A stretch of 64,000 nt of DNA from Piscicola geometra (taxonomy: Eukaryota > Annelida > Clitellata > Hirudinida > Piscicolidae). The notes under the pieces are model-generated. The model was not told the DNA's origin. It made no database searches and was given only the letters and a program-made list of their open reading frames with translations. Position numbers and translations under genes: made by a program. Numbering within the stretch: position 1 is the first letter of the stretch; every line of letters begins with the position of its first letter. Shown one piece after another: positions 20,505 through 34,603 of the stretch. The stretch is taken from positions 15,261,083 to 15,325,082 of the forward strand of contig OX030955.1 of assembly GCA_943735955.1 (NCBI GenBank). Direction: 5' to 3'.

Positions 20505-21095
20505 CATGGGGGTATCCAGGGGGGGAGGGCTAGAAGGGGTACAATATATAAATTTGTAATTGATTGTAACCTTGACCATGGTAAATACGTTGGTTTGGGC
20601 ATTCTGAATTTGACTTATTCTAAAGTGCAATAACTCTGTAGAACGTTCATATAGCTCTTTTTGGTGAACTTAAAATGGTATGAGAGACATTGTAAAAGAT
20701 GAAGAAGATTACGCGGACAATCTGATATAGATTTGAATGGCTAAAAAGCACTGTTACTGAAAACTGACTCGACGGATTGGCCATGTTGAGCATTCATTGT
20801 CAATGGTTTTTGGCAAACAAAAATCAACTTATTGAAAAAGTAATTGTGAAGTTTGCCAGTTATCCTCAAAGACTTTTTGTGAACAATTAAAATTTGTTCT
20901 GTATATTATGTAAATGAAGATTTTTTATTCTGTCAATAAACTATTTTTTTCCTATTTAATTAAAAAATTAAACATTATAAATAAATAATAAGCATATTAG
21001 TTTTGTCTTTGTGTTAAGTGATGAAAACATTTTAGAGTAAATTAAAAAGTATTAGCTGCTACCCCCCCTTTTATTCGAGGCTGAATACGCCCGTG
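20505..21095. mobile_element. Old non-autonomous hAT-like element
   Basis: The left end reads CATGGGGGTATCCAG and the right end, on the other strand, CACGGGCGTATTCAG, giving inverted termini in the CA-GGG-GTAT-CAG style of hAT elements. The flanking 8-mers (AGCGGACA and GGTGGACT) agree at five of eight positions, so the target duplication is decayed or the limits are slightly off. The interior of about 560 bp has no transposase frame. Confidence 0.45.
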
Positions 21096-22169
21096 GGTGG
21101 ACTCAAGAAAGATGAAAGGAACGTGGGAGTAGCTGGAAGAACTCGTCCAGGACAAACACGACTGGTGGAAGCTGGTTGGGAGTTTATGTTCCAAACGGCT
21201 CAACAGGCAAATTTGAATAAGCTATATTACCACTGTTAGTAGTAGTAGTAGTTTTATGATTATACCGAATCTACACCGACACCAATTTCTTATTTGAACA
21301 AGTGCTTGAACTTTTTGACTTGACGGCTTAAGATAAGATGCTGAAGACACACTCGAGTAAATATCCTTAAAGTGGCGTGAACCGAATATTTTTAAAGCCA
21401 GTGAAGATTACGTTTAATAATGTTACATTACATTACGTTGCATTGTCAGTTTTTTTGAAATTATAAAATTTTCAAGAAAAAAAGTTTATAGATTTTGTAT
21501 TGAAATTCTAAACCATTCTCGACCGATTGTTTTTTAAACTTTCAAGCCTTCGTAACATAAACATTTATCAATTTTAAAAATGAAATAGAAAAAAAGAATC
21601 ATCAAAAGATTTTATTGAAAATGTGTGTACGCTGTAGTATAATACACTTTAAAAGATGCTTTGATGGCCGAAGAATGGTCGAAAAGTGAGTGCCAAAAGT
21701 CGGTATTTAATTTAAAGAATGGATTACTATGAAAGACTACCAAAGAAGAAAGTTGAAGATATGGAATTGACAATTAAGCATTCGAAACGCACTCATCAAC
21801 GAATCTAAAAGAATTAAAAGTTCCATCATTTCATCATCAGCTTTATCATCATGCATTTAAATCACGTCCAATTTTTATTACTTAATTAGAGAAAATAGTT
21901 TACGAATCTTTAATTAAAATTGTTCTAAATAAATACCATATATAATTTCATTTAAACCTCTAAAGGAAGTTGAAAACGCATGCCTTGCAAACCGTAGTTT
22001 CGTTTACATTTTAAAGAATAATCAACGAGAACGCGATGAACGGCATTTAAATGAGCCTTTAAAGCAGTGAATATTTATCAATTGATTTATTTATACAGAT
22101 CGAAACCTTTTTTGAATAAATAGACTCACAAAATCATTATTGTAAACGCAAAAGACCACAAAAAACGTT

Positions 22170-25065
<2,896 letters not shown>

Positions 25066-25284
25066 ATTTAAAGAAGTTTATGCAGTTACGAGCGACTGCT
25101 ATAAACTAAAAGCATAATTTTAAAAGTAAAAAGATTTTGAACCGCTGACGTAGTAAATAATTCATGAATTTCTGAGTATCAAATCTAAGCTTTATTATTA
25201 TCAAATTGTATAATTCCAAGTTGTTATGACAATATCTTTATTGAATGTTGAAAACCCAAAAGTTATTAATCGATATGAATGGAG

Positions 25285-25358
25285 AGCAGTGATAATTAAA
25301 GTCTTTAATTATCACTGCTAAGCATTACTTCTTTAATTTAAAGAGGTAATGCTTAGCA
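25285..25358. repeat. Two adjoining hairpins (palindromes)
   Basis: Hairpin 1: arms 25285-25301 and 25303-25319, 17 bp, perfect, with a 1-base centre. Hairpin 2: arms 25316-25336 and 25338-25358, 21 bp, one mismatch, 1-base centre. They overlap by the shared TGCT. They lie about 220 bp upstream of the APMAP-like start codon, in AT-rich sequence. Function unknown. Confidence 0.9.
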
Positions 25359-25498
25359 GCCACAGATATCCTACAAACAACAAGTAGTAGTATACTTACT
25401 ATATCTATGTTAGCAGCATTAACTTCTAATTAAAAATGTGAAAAAGCCATTACTCTTACAATGTAAAGTAATTTTTTAAACAGTTTTTGGAGTGAATT

Positions 25499-25563
25499 AG
25501 AGCGCTTCAGTTGCGTGCCCGGGCGCTATACATAAACGACAATTATTATTATTATTATTAAAT
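25499..25563 (+). mobile_element. LINE/SINE 3' tail with ATT repeat
   Basis: GAGCGCTTCAG is followed by GCGCTATACATAAACGACAA and then ATT repeats to about 25560. The GCGCTATA word also occurs at 13233, 46780 (inverse) and 58500. This looks like the tail of an L2-type retroelement or a SINE that uses its machinery. Nothing upstream is recognisable. Confidence 0.45.
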
Positions 25564-26048
25564 TAGTGAAGTTTATAACAGTATTAATTTCATAAAAAGC
25601 ATTTAACTATTGTTTTTAAATGGTGAAAATAGAAGTTATGATTTCAAACAGTACCATAAGTTGGTAAGACATTTATAACAGTATTATTTGAAAAAAGAAT
25701 TTAATTATAGTTTTTCAAATGTGAAAATAGAAGTTATGATTAAAAAAATTCTTCTGAGTACCATAAATTAGTATGGCATCATAAGTAAGCTTTCAAAGGT
25801 CTCAATATTGAGCCTCTTGTTAAAAGGGAATAAAGTTCATTACAATGAAATATAGATTTTTGTTAACGTTAAATATTCAAACAGTAAATCAGTGAAATAT
25901 GTCAAAGATGTATATGAATAATATTATAATAAGTTAGTTTAAGCTTTCAAATGAGATTAACATCTAAAACTAAAACAAAGCAAAAAATCAAAGCTGATTT
26001 TTAAAATGTTCCATTTTTAAATTTTTAAATAACTCTTCTTTGGTATAT

Positions 26049-27948
26049 TCATCCTTTCAACATCCTTCTGAGATGCTTTTTATCAGCCGATGTGATTTTG
26101 GACATTCTGACGTCATCGTCGGAGTCGGAGTCGGAATCACTGTCATATCTCCTGTTTTGATTTTTAGATATTTATCATTAATAAATAAATATTTTTTATT
26201 AACTAGACATTTGAAATATAAAGACATGTCCAACTTGGGCTTCCTATCTTTGACAACCTTCTTCACGACAACCCAGTCACTACTCTTGATGGCATCTTTT
26301 CTGAATTGGTTATCAAATATTATTATCATAAAAAAATAATTGGAACAATTATTGTTACTATTCAGGTTGAAATAAAAAAATAAAAAACTAAGACTATTGC
26401 AATAGTTAAACCAATGCATTTCATGATCGGTATCTTTTAGATGACACATTGTAAACATTGAATAATTGAGAAAAATAGAAATCGACTAACTTTTGTTTCT
26501 TTCCATCAATTCTTACAACAATCGGCTGCTGATTTGGGACCCTTTAGTTTTTTATGGATGAATTAGTGACACATTACTAAATCATAAAAGGTAGAATAAA
26601 ATGTGATTTAAATAAATAAGACACGTCTAAAAGTTGCATAAAAAAAGCTTTTTTAAAGAATTACTGGTTGTCGTTGCTGTTGTTGATGATGATGGGTGGA
26701 GGAGGCATTGGTCTGCAGGGATGTCGATTTCAAATAAGTTTAATCTTTGATAAAATGTTAATAGATTTGAAACCCCGAAATGATTGTTAAAAGTTTGAAC
26801 TATTCCTCAAACACTTGTCACGAAAACATGTTCGCATGCAACTCACTCAGCGTACGACTCTTCAAAGTAAGGCTCTTCAAAGTAAGGCTCTTCGAAGTAA
26901 GGCTCCTGGTAGATGGGCTGCTGTTGCATCATTGGTTGCTGTTGTACCATCGGTTGTTGGTACATTGGTTGCTGGTACATCATGGGTTGCTGCATCATTG
27001 GTTGTTGCATCATTGGTTGCTGATACATTGGTTGTTGATACATCGGCTGTTGCATTTGCATCATAGGCATCATGGGCATCATAGGCTGAGCCATTGGCAT
27101 CATTGGGTAACCACCATAGCCTCCAAAAGGGTCCATCTCTCTGGAGAAGATACAAAGAATTTCGAAAAATCAATATTTAAAGCTTGAAAAAGTTTACAAC
27201 TTTTAAGTATAATTTTTTTTAATGGTCTGTATTATTCACAGCCTGACAGACGCAGGCCATGAAAACCATTGTAACATGGTTACAATTAAATAGGGCGACG
27301 GAATATCCTTGTGGTAAATCTTTTAGAGTTCTCCTCACTAGCGTGGGTTCGATTCCTACCGTCGTTTAAGTGCGTCAATGCATTAAAAGAGCCCTACATT
27401 TTATAGAAGAAGAAAATAAAAGAAAATTAAAATCTGCGTTGTAAACTCACTCTTCGGATTGGCTATAATCGTCTGGGTCAACAGGGATGGTGATTGTGCT
27501 ACCAACGGGTCGGTTTATGTCTCGTATTCTGGTTCTACCGTTTTTATCCTGGTATAAGTAACTCACCTGAGCTGAAAAAGTGCAGTATGCATGAACGGAA
27601 GAATAAATTTGAAGGTTTAAAAATACTATTGTCTAAAAATTTTTTTGAATACAACTTAAACCTATCTGACGAGAATATTTAAAGGTATTGAGTATACTAG
27701 ACTTTTTGAAACGCAATTTATTTTAATTTTTCTTTTTTCTTTCTCAGTTGTTTTCTCTTATGTCACCAAATTATATTTTCAGATTTTATCACCAAACTTA
27801 AATAAATTTTCACCTTTATTGATAATAATTAATTTTAAAAACAAAAATATGTTTGTTAAAGTAAATATAGAGATAATTTTTTTAGTTTCTGAAACTATGA
27901 AGTAACTTACCCATAAGCGTAGGTTGGAATCCGTAATATTGGTTACAA
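26049..27948 (-). CDS. Unrecognised protein with Met/Gln/Pro repeats (seven exons, 5' end unresolved)
   Basis: I do not recognise this family. Seven exons chain in phase: 27948-27911, 27571-27451, 27140-26847, 26712-26665, 26541-26491, 26300-26226, 26151-26049, giving 242 residues to the TGA at 26051-26049. In order: a short YYGFQPTLM segment; a charged DKNGRTRIRDINRP segment with PVDPDDY; a Gly/Tyr then MMP, QQPM and YQQPM low-complexity stretch of about 80 residues; three copies of EPYFE; PPPPIII; a basic-hydrophobic SSDWVVVKKVVKDRKPK; and an acidic DSDSDSDDD run before a basic C-terminus. Donors GTAAGT, GTGAGT, GTGAGT support the chain; the first exon (38 nt) and anything upstream are less certain. 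No signal peptide or membrane helix was seen. The repeats suggest a self-associating or structural protein, which is only inference. Confidence 0.72.
27295..27366 (+). repeat. tRNA-like sequence, probably a SINE head
   Basis: A 72-base cloverleaf-like sequence inside an intron of the Met/Gln/Pro gene, on the opposite strand. A 7-bp acceptor stem pairs GCGACGG with CCGTCGT, the T arm GTGGG/CCTAC closes a TTCGATT loop, and the B box GGTTCGATTCC is perfect. The anticodon arm is imperfect (CTC in anticodon position, one A-A mismatch) and the D arm is poor. No T-run terminator follows directly. More likely a tRNA-derived SINE or decayed tRNA than a working gene. Confidence 0.45.
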
Positions 27949-29185
27949 CTCAGCACAAATTTTCAACGTTAATTTTCTTTTTTATTTAAACTGACAAGTT
28001 TTATCTGAAAATTTTATTCGAAATATAATATTCAAAAGTTTCAAAATTTAAAATATTTTGTTTGAGTGTTAAGCGTTCACGACGGTTACTATAACATTAT
28101 GCTCAAAGCTTACTATTTCTAGGGTTCTATTCATTTAGGCGAGATTTTATTGCACATAGCTATGAAAACTTCGTTTATAAACTAAACTATCGCGACTAGA
28201 ATAAGACGCATCATATGTTAAATAATTTCCATTGTATCGGTTCTGCTTCAAAGAGTTTTCTTGCCTGACTATTAGTAAACACACTAAGAATAGCATTTTT
28301 TATCTTTTTGAACACACCAAATTTTATAAATATTCATACTCAATTTTATGGTTTTAATTTCTAATAATTTATTAGTGTTTTTCAATCTAGGATAAATAAA
28401 CTAGTTTTTAATTTCTGACGGGTACTGATAGCGTTTTTAGTAATCCATTTCAAAAATTCATTTGTTCAATTTTTAATCATTAAAGATTTTATAAATCTTT
28501 TAAGATGAGTAATACATTAAAATTAATTAATATAATTTGGCTGTCAGTACTTTGATGAATTCAACTTTTCATATTTCTACCATGATTTCGCGCTCAGTCA
28601 CGCGTGAGTATACACCAAACATAAAAACGGGAAACAATATCTATCTACAATTCTACAGTCATAATTAATGAAACGTATAAGTTTTTGTTGAAGAACTAAT
28701 GAGCAAATTATTTCGAAGTTTAATTTCAGTCAAAGTGGTTCACAAGAAACTAATGACATTCAAACAATTTATGGTTTTTATTAGTGTCATTAAAGAAAAT
28801 CCTAATTCCCATCTGTAGTTCAGGATATTCAAGACGCACACTGATCTAAAATCCACACATTCCAATTTTTCCAAACACTGCTCTCAAACCATTATAATTT
28901 TATAATTTAATTAGTTTATTGTCAATCTTTTTGTTGAGCAGAATATTTTCATGAAGGATTAATGGTTTTTCTGAGTCCTTTTCCACATGGTGGTCAGCCA
29001 CTTAACAATCTTTCACTGAAATGCACAGACTTTATCAATGAGACAGAACAAGTTGCTACTCTTGCCTTGCACAGACAGTCTCAATTCTTTAACAAATTTG
29101 TTACAATCAATGTTCTTCACAATTAAATAATCAATTCGGAAATTTTAGAATGTCAGCACTTATTGTCTGCTGAAGAAACTCCAGG
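27949..29185. other. Intergenic sequence upstream of the Met/Gln/Pro gene
   Basis: Should contain the missing 5' exon(s) and promoter of the minus-strand gene ending at 26049. A minus-strand start MMRLILVAIV near 28200 looks signal-peptide-like, but its donor does not fit the phase of the next exon. I see nothing firm here. Confidence 0.3.
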
Positions 29186-29749
29186 CAAAATATCAGGGGC
29201 GGCGATCTGCGGAAAATCTTGGGGGGTCCTCCCCAGGGTTAGAATCAAAGAACCGGTATCGACCAATACAGTAAAAGTGATACTATTTAGTATTGTTTGC
29301 TGTAGTGAAAATTATTTTTGTATCAACTACTAATATTTGTATCACCAAACATTTAGAAAAAAGGTTTTATACTCAATAAAAATACTTTTCTATTGCCACT
29401 TTGAGCGATTTGAAAAAAACAATAGCTATTTCAGTACTTTTTATTTTTTTTTCATCTATCTAAATTCAATTACAACTAGCCATCAACCCACCAAATAAAT
29501 GTTATAACATCTTGTTTTCCATTCATTTCTGAGTCAAATAGTTTAAAAAATTACAAATAGATTTAAATTTGCCAAAGTTATAAACAAATATACATTGGGG
29601 AATTTTTTCGGCCCACAGTGTATATTTAGATAACATAAAATACCCTCTCTGCCTGTCCTCCTGCCCTCTCCCCACAACTATTTTACTCCAATTTCCAAAA
29701 AGACTTCTTCGTATGTCTGACTGACTAGCAAATTCTTCTGCTAGCCTTT

Positions 29750-31290
29750 TTAATCCAGACTGTCAAGTATATCCTGATGTGCATGACAAACGGCCAGTGA
29801 ATTCAAGCGAGGCTGTGTCATAGGTGCACGCAACCAAATCTTAAGACGCCGCAAAGCACTAAAAGATCTTTCTGCAGTACATGACGTTATTGGACACACA
29901 AGCATCAACCTGATCAATCTTTCAACCTAAGATAACAGATTTCTGACTTCCGTGATCATAGCTTGCATTACTTTTGCGTTTTTGCTAAAATTCATTCTGG
30001 TCTTTAAACATAGCTAACTGTGAACAAAGACCAGTTTCATTTAACTTACGATACTGCTTGCAAATATCATGGTTCACTTCACCAGTTAGCAACATTGTCT
30101 CCAGCTGCAAGTATGAACGCATACCAGGAGAATCTCGATTAAACCTTTCTGTGAGTTCCATGATTGCAATGTCTATGACAGCGTAATATGCTGCTCAATA
30201 ACGTTCCTCTGGTGTTGTTGCTACATAAGCTGGGCCCAGCCCACAATGCTTTTAGAGCGGCTTTCGCAACCGAGGTACAGCAATCGGCTCGAGATCAGAT
30301 GCCAAAACCATACTGTTGACATCTCTGAAAATAACATTAAACTGTTCATCTGATCGTAGGTGACGCAGTTCTTGCACAACTGAATCAGTCGCTGCAACCA
30401 TTCCACTGACCTTGGCACTTGCTAATTGCAAAGACTTGTTTAACTGTTCTAGAAATGAAAACACCAAAACAACTACCTTGAGGGCCAGTGCAGTAGTGCC
30501 TTGTTGGAAAAAGGCCTCAAGCCTTTACAGCTGTTTCATCAGCAGTACCAATGGAAGCAAATGATTCCAAGCTATCAAGTACCACTTCATAATGTTCAAG
30601 CACAGAAGACACTGTAGATACTCTGGTCAGCCATCTTGTAGGACTAATAAGTTTTATACTATACTTTTTATTCAGTGGCTCATCAGGAAAGGCAATTATA
30701 AGAGACACTAAAGCATCACTAAACTGTTTGTTGACCTTCCCTGAACGATTGTAAAAAGTACCTAACTCTTGGACAAACTGAAGTGAATTTCTCACAAAGG
30801 GATTTGCGGCAGCTGTGTGTTGGACAACAAGATTTGCACAGTGTGCAGAACAGTGAAAAAAAATGCAAGCGGATGCTCACTGCTGATAATAACCTTACAA
30901 CCATTATATCGGCCTTCCATGTTAGAAGCACCGTCATAAGTCTGAGCTCTTAGTTTTTCTATAGGTAGCATAATTCTGATCAGAACATTTTTTACTACAG
31001 CAGATAAGGTTTTTCCGATCGTGTCTAGTGGGCTGAATAAACCAATAAACGGTTCATCAACATTCAGAGCTTCAACAAAAAAACGAATGCATATCGATTC
31101 CAACTCTAACCCATTGCAGTCTTGTGTGCCGTCAACCACAACACCAAACTGTCTTGATTCGGCATTAACAGTGCACACTGTGTTTCTAACGATAGAATGA
31201 GCTTAAAGCCTCAGCATGTCTTTTTTGGCAGTTATGTGATATGAAACTTGTCGTTTGATTCAACCAAAACTTTAGTTAATGTTTGAAGCT
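29750..31290 (-). pseudogene. Broken hAT transposase (ZMYM1/DUF4371-like)
   Basis: Transposase of the element at 29194-32180. Recognisable pieces on the minus strand, in order: VVDGTQDCNG and YDGASNMEGRYNGC of the RNase H-like core near 31178-30890; SPTRWLTR near 30640; and the hAT dimerisation region near 29930-29755 with TAERSFSALRRLK and LNSLAVCHAHQD before the stop at 29752-29750. The reading frame changes near 30793, 30517-30467 and again toward 30200, and an in-frame stop lies near 31198. It therefore cannot encode an active enzyme. The N-terminal zinc-finger part is not clear. Confidence 0.88.
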
Positions 31291-31667
31291 TTTTAAAATA
31301 CATTAACTTTGGTTCATTTAAAAAATCGAAAGGGTCGTTATTAAGGTGGATCTCAGAATCCCCCGATGAATATCGCCCATGCAAAATAAGTAGCACAATA
31401 TGAATGATTTTTTAATAAAATGTAAATCTGTCTGCTTGCATAAAGTGAACCGATATTTTCTGAAAATCATTCTGAATGTCTGCTTGCGAAAATTGAAAAA
31501 TCAGAAATTTAATTTTTATAGATATAATTTATTAATTTAAATTTATAAATATGAAAAGAAGAGTAGGTGGATGAGTATTTTAGTAGGCTAAGAATAATTT
31601 TGCTTTAGGCAGCTATCACTATAACTACTCCTACCCAAAATATATTACTAAATAAAAATTCTGTTTC

Positions 31668-32180
31668 ATGCTATGGTTGACGACTATGCTTGTATTAAGA
31701 TAGGAGTTGAAAAATTATTGTATTTGAAAAACTGAGGGGTGTCCATATTAAGATGGACGCCAAGACCCCCCTAGCATTGCTGCCCATACATACTCACAAT
31801 GTATTACTGTATTAGCATTTTGTATCCCAGGTTTGACGATTAGGCTCGTATCAAAATGAGTTGAGAAATGTGTATTTTTAAAAGAGTGAGGGGGTTCTTG
31901 TAGAGGTGGATCCCAGAACCCTCTCAGAATTCCCGCCTACGCCATAGTGATAAAAAAAACAAAGTGAAGGAGTATTTAAGCAAGCAAAGAATATTTTTGT
32001 TTTAGACAGCTATCACTATAACTACACATACTCACAATGTATTACTGTATAAACATCCACTTTTAGGCCATGGTTGACGATTATGCTCATATCCAAATAG
32101 AAATTTTTGAAAACAAAAAGGGAAAAAAGTGGGGGGGGGGGGGTCCTGACCCCAGAACCCCCCCAGGATCGCCGCCCATG
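31668..32180. repeat. Subterminal repeats at the right end of the hAT element
   Basis: Three diverged units start with GGTTGACGA(C/T)TA-GCT-like sequence at about 31675, 31831 and 32071. Each runs through a G-rich stretch into a GAACCCCCC-GCCGCCC-like end. The word CAGCTATCACTATAACTAC occurs at about 31609 and 32003. A fourth partial copy of the end (CCCCCGATGAATATCGCCCA) lies near 31362. Repeated subterminal motifs are the usual binding sites of hAT transposases. Confidence 0.65.
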
Positions 32181-32689
32181 CAAAATATCACGTTCTCAAT
32201 AATGTCACTATTAGCTTCAAATGGAACGTAACCAAGAAGAATCTCTGGATTCGTCAAGCTGAATTGCATAACACAGCGACTTCTGTACCTTTTTAATAAG
32301 CTGCTTTAAAATTTGTTAAAGCCATCAATTCTTTGAGCAAAAAATTAATAAATAAAAAACTTAATTAGTGTAAAAATTTATTTTATACAAGACATTTCGC
32401 AGCCCACTGAACAGAGCTCCGCGGCCCCCCAGTGACTTGCGGACCACCACTCAAGGAACCGTGGCATAGTGGACGTAAATAAGAATTTGAATCAATGAAA
32501 AGATCACTTTTTGAACTACTGAAAAAATCGAGATCCAAGCCTCTAACCCCTATTCTCAAAAACGTTTGACCGTCATTGCCATAAACAGAGGCCCCAACAA
32601 ATTCGAGAGAGGTCAACAGAGCACTCTGAATACTCCGTAATGATACAGCTGCATGTATCTGCGGTATATTCCCAGAGATGGTGAAGGCG

Positions 32690-32960
32690 CTTGATTCGAA
32701 TTTTATGTTTCATTTTCTGGACCTATTAAAAACTTTCTGATCTTCAGGAAGCGTACTAGCTGTTTGGCGAAGAGGGATAATCATTCCTCTTTTTAATAGC
32801 AGTGTGCAAACTAATACGGAAAACCACCCTCCTTTCTGTTCCCGGGAAGATATTCGCTCACGTCCTCCTCAACAGAATGCGTCTTTTCATTTTTCAGTCT
32901 AGGCGCAGAGTACAAAGCGGGGTCACCCCAGAAAAGTCTATGATAAGCCACGTCAAACAA
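32690..32960 (+). pseudogene. LINE reverse-transcriptase fragment
   Basis: The frame from about 32802 reads LLSVPGKIFAHVLLNRMR and then QSGVTPEKSMISH, which matches the conserved RT segment around fingers motif 2 of non-LTR retrotransposons (usual form: LLSVPGKVFAHVLL...QSGFTPGRST). Just upstream, in another frame, the remnant of a WR-GIIIPLF motif is visible. The fragment is frameshifted and truncated. Part of the GC-richer stretch 32390-32640 may belong to the same or another repeat. Confidence 0.6.
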
Positions 32961-34320
32961 GAAGAGAAGAAAGACCACATATGTCTGCCACGCACTCGAA
33001 ATTAAAAGCAGTATTCAATTGTAGAGATGCCTTTTGCGAAATTCTTCACCAATAAGGATCCTAGCCAAGTCGATCTGGATCTTTTAGTTCTTTCATTTCA
33101 ATTCAAAAAGCTGCGTAAAATAGATTCTTTATCTATTGGTTCCAAAGTCATTCTGGTGAATTATATATTGTATAAAACTTTAAGAAAATAAGTTTTCCTA
33201 TTAGGAGCAAAGCGAGAATCAATTTTTGTTGAAATAACATTATGGTTGAAGAGGGTGGTCCAATTTGTAACGGTTCATTATTCTCAGCACGAAAGCTTTG
33301 AGATTTTGAAGAAACAGACAATACAAATCGTGAGGCTTTAAGACCTTGAATTAAAGGCGTTGTTATTAAGTTTGGTATGAGTGATTGTCTATCATAGAAT
33401 GAAAATATTATAACATATTTTTTATGTTTACTAATATATATAAGGTGTTCCTAAAAATGAAATTGTGAGAATATTATTCACAACCCTTCATTATAGGTGC
33501 AAGTTAAAGAAAAGATTATAAAAATGAAGTTGTAATTAAAAAGACTTAGGACTTGAACGAAGCTTTACAGTTAATTTTCGTGTTTTGCCATTAAGTTTGA
33601 CGAATCCACAGATTTTACAACACAAACATAGTTATTTAGATAAAAGGTCACGCAAAAATGCGCTATTTTAGACAAATGGATCGTTTAATTATTGGAATCT
33701 GACAGCTCACATATATCACGAGCGCAAAATTGTTCGTTAAGCCTCATTCTCGCAGAATGGGCGTGGTTAATGAAGGTTGTAGTATGCTAACTGAAGTGGA
33801 ACAATAGAGCTCTTAAAGTAATAACGAATTTCTTTTATTTAAATTTTAATGTTATATCTGCTAAATGTCAAATGTCAAACGTCTTTGTATAGTGCCCTAT
33901 AATTATTTTCTGAAATATTTTTCACATATTTCATTAATCACTATGTTTTATTAATCTGGACTGTAGAGAATAATAGGATCAGATAAATAATTTTTTAAAT
34001 TTTTAGTTTTTTAAATATCTCTGGAAAACTTCTTTAGTGATCTCTAGTGATCTCTAACTCAAGTTATAATGAGATGCTGTAAGGATGTCAATACCTTGGT
34101 CCGATAGTTGATCTTGCTTATTTAGAGAAAAATACATAATAAACACAGAAATGGCTGACGGTTTGGAAAAAAGAGCGTAGAGAACAGGACCCGATGGAAA
34201 GGGTCCTTGGATACCAGGAGAAGGATCGGAGGATGGAAGAAGTGGTGCTGAGAAGTGTGGGAGCGATCTGGAGACAGAGGGAGAGAAGAGAAAGGGGGAG
34301 ATGAAGAAAAAGATATGAAG
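32961..34320. other. Non-coding sequence between repeats
   Basis: AT-rich sequence with no recognisable reading frame. Its right part (34140-34320) is richer in G and A and runs into the ACT microsatellite. Confidence 0.45.
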
Positions 34321-34508
<188 letters not shown>

Positions 34509-34603
34509 AAAAGCAACTTTTTTGTAAACTAATAGTTTTCAAAAACTGTATTTTGTTTTGTTTTATAGTACATAATTTCTAACGAAATATTTTAATCTGT
34601 GTA

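Larger units (their letters stand above)
19197..22169. other. Intergenic region between protocadherin and APMAP-like genes
   Basis: Lies upstream of the protocadherin start and downstream of the APMAP-like stop. It holds a TA microsatellite at 19470-19492, an old hAT-like element at 20505-21095 and a short AGT run at about 21236-21251. Otherwise it is AT-rich with no coding signature that I can see. Confidence 0.5.
29194..32180 (-). mobile_element. hAT-superfamily DNA transposon, 2,987 bp, with 8-bp target duplication
   Basis: The left terminus is CAGGGGCGGCGATC and the right terminus on the other strand CATGGGCGGCGATC (one mismatch in 14). Both flanks carry exactly CAAAATAT (29186-29193 and 32181-32188), the 8-bp duplication expected of hAT insertion. 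A decayed transposase of the ZMYM-like/DUF4371 type lies on the minus strand, and the right end carries repeated subterminal units. Limits are precise because termini and duplications agree. Confidence 0.93.
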
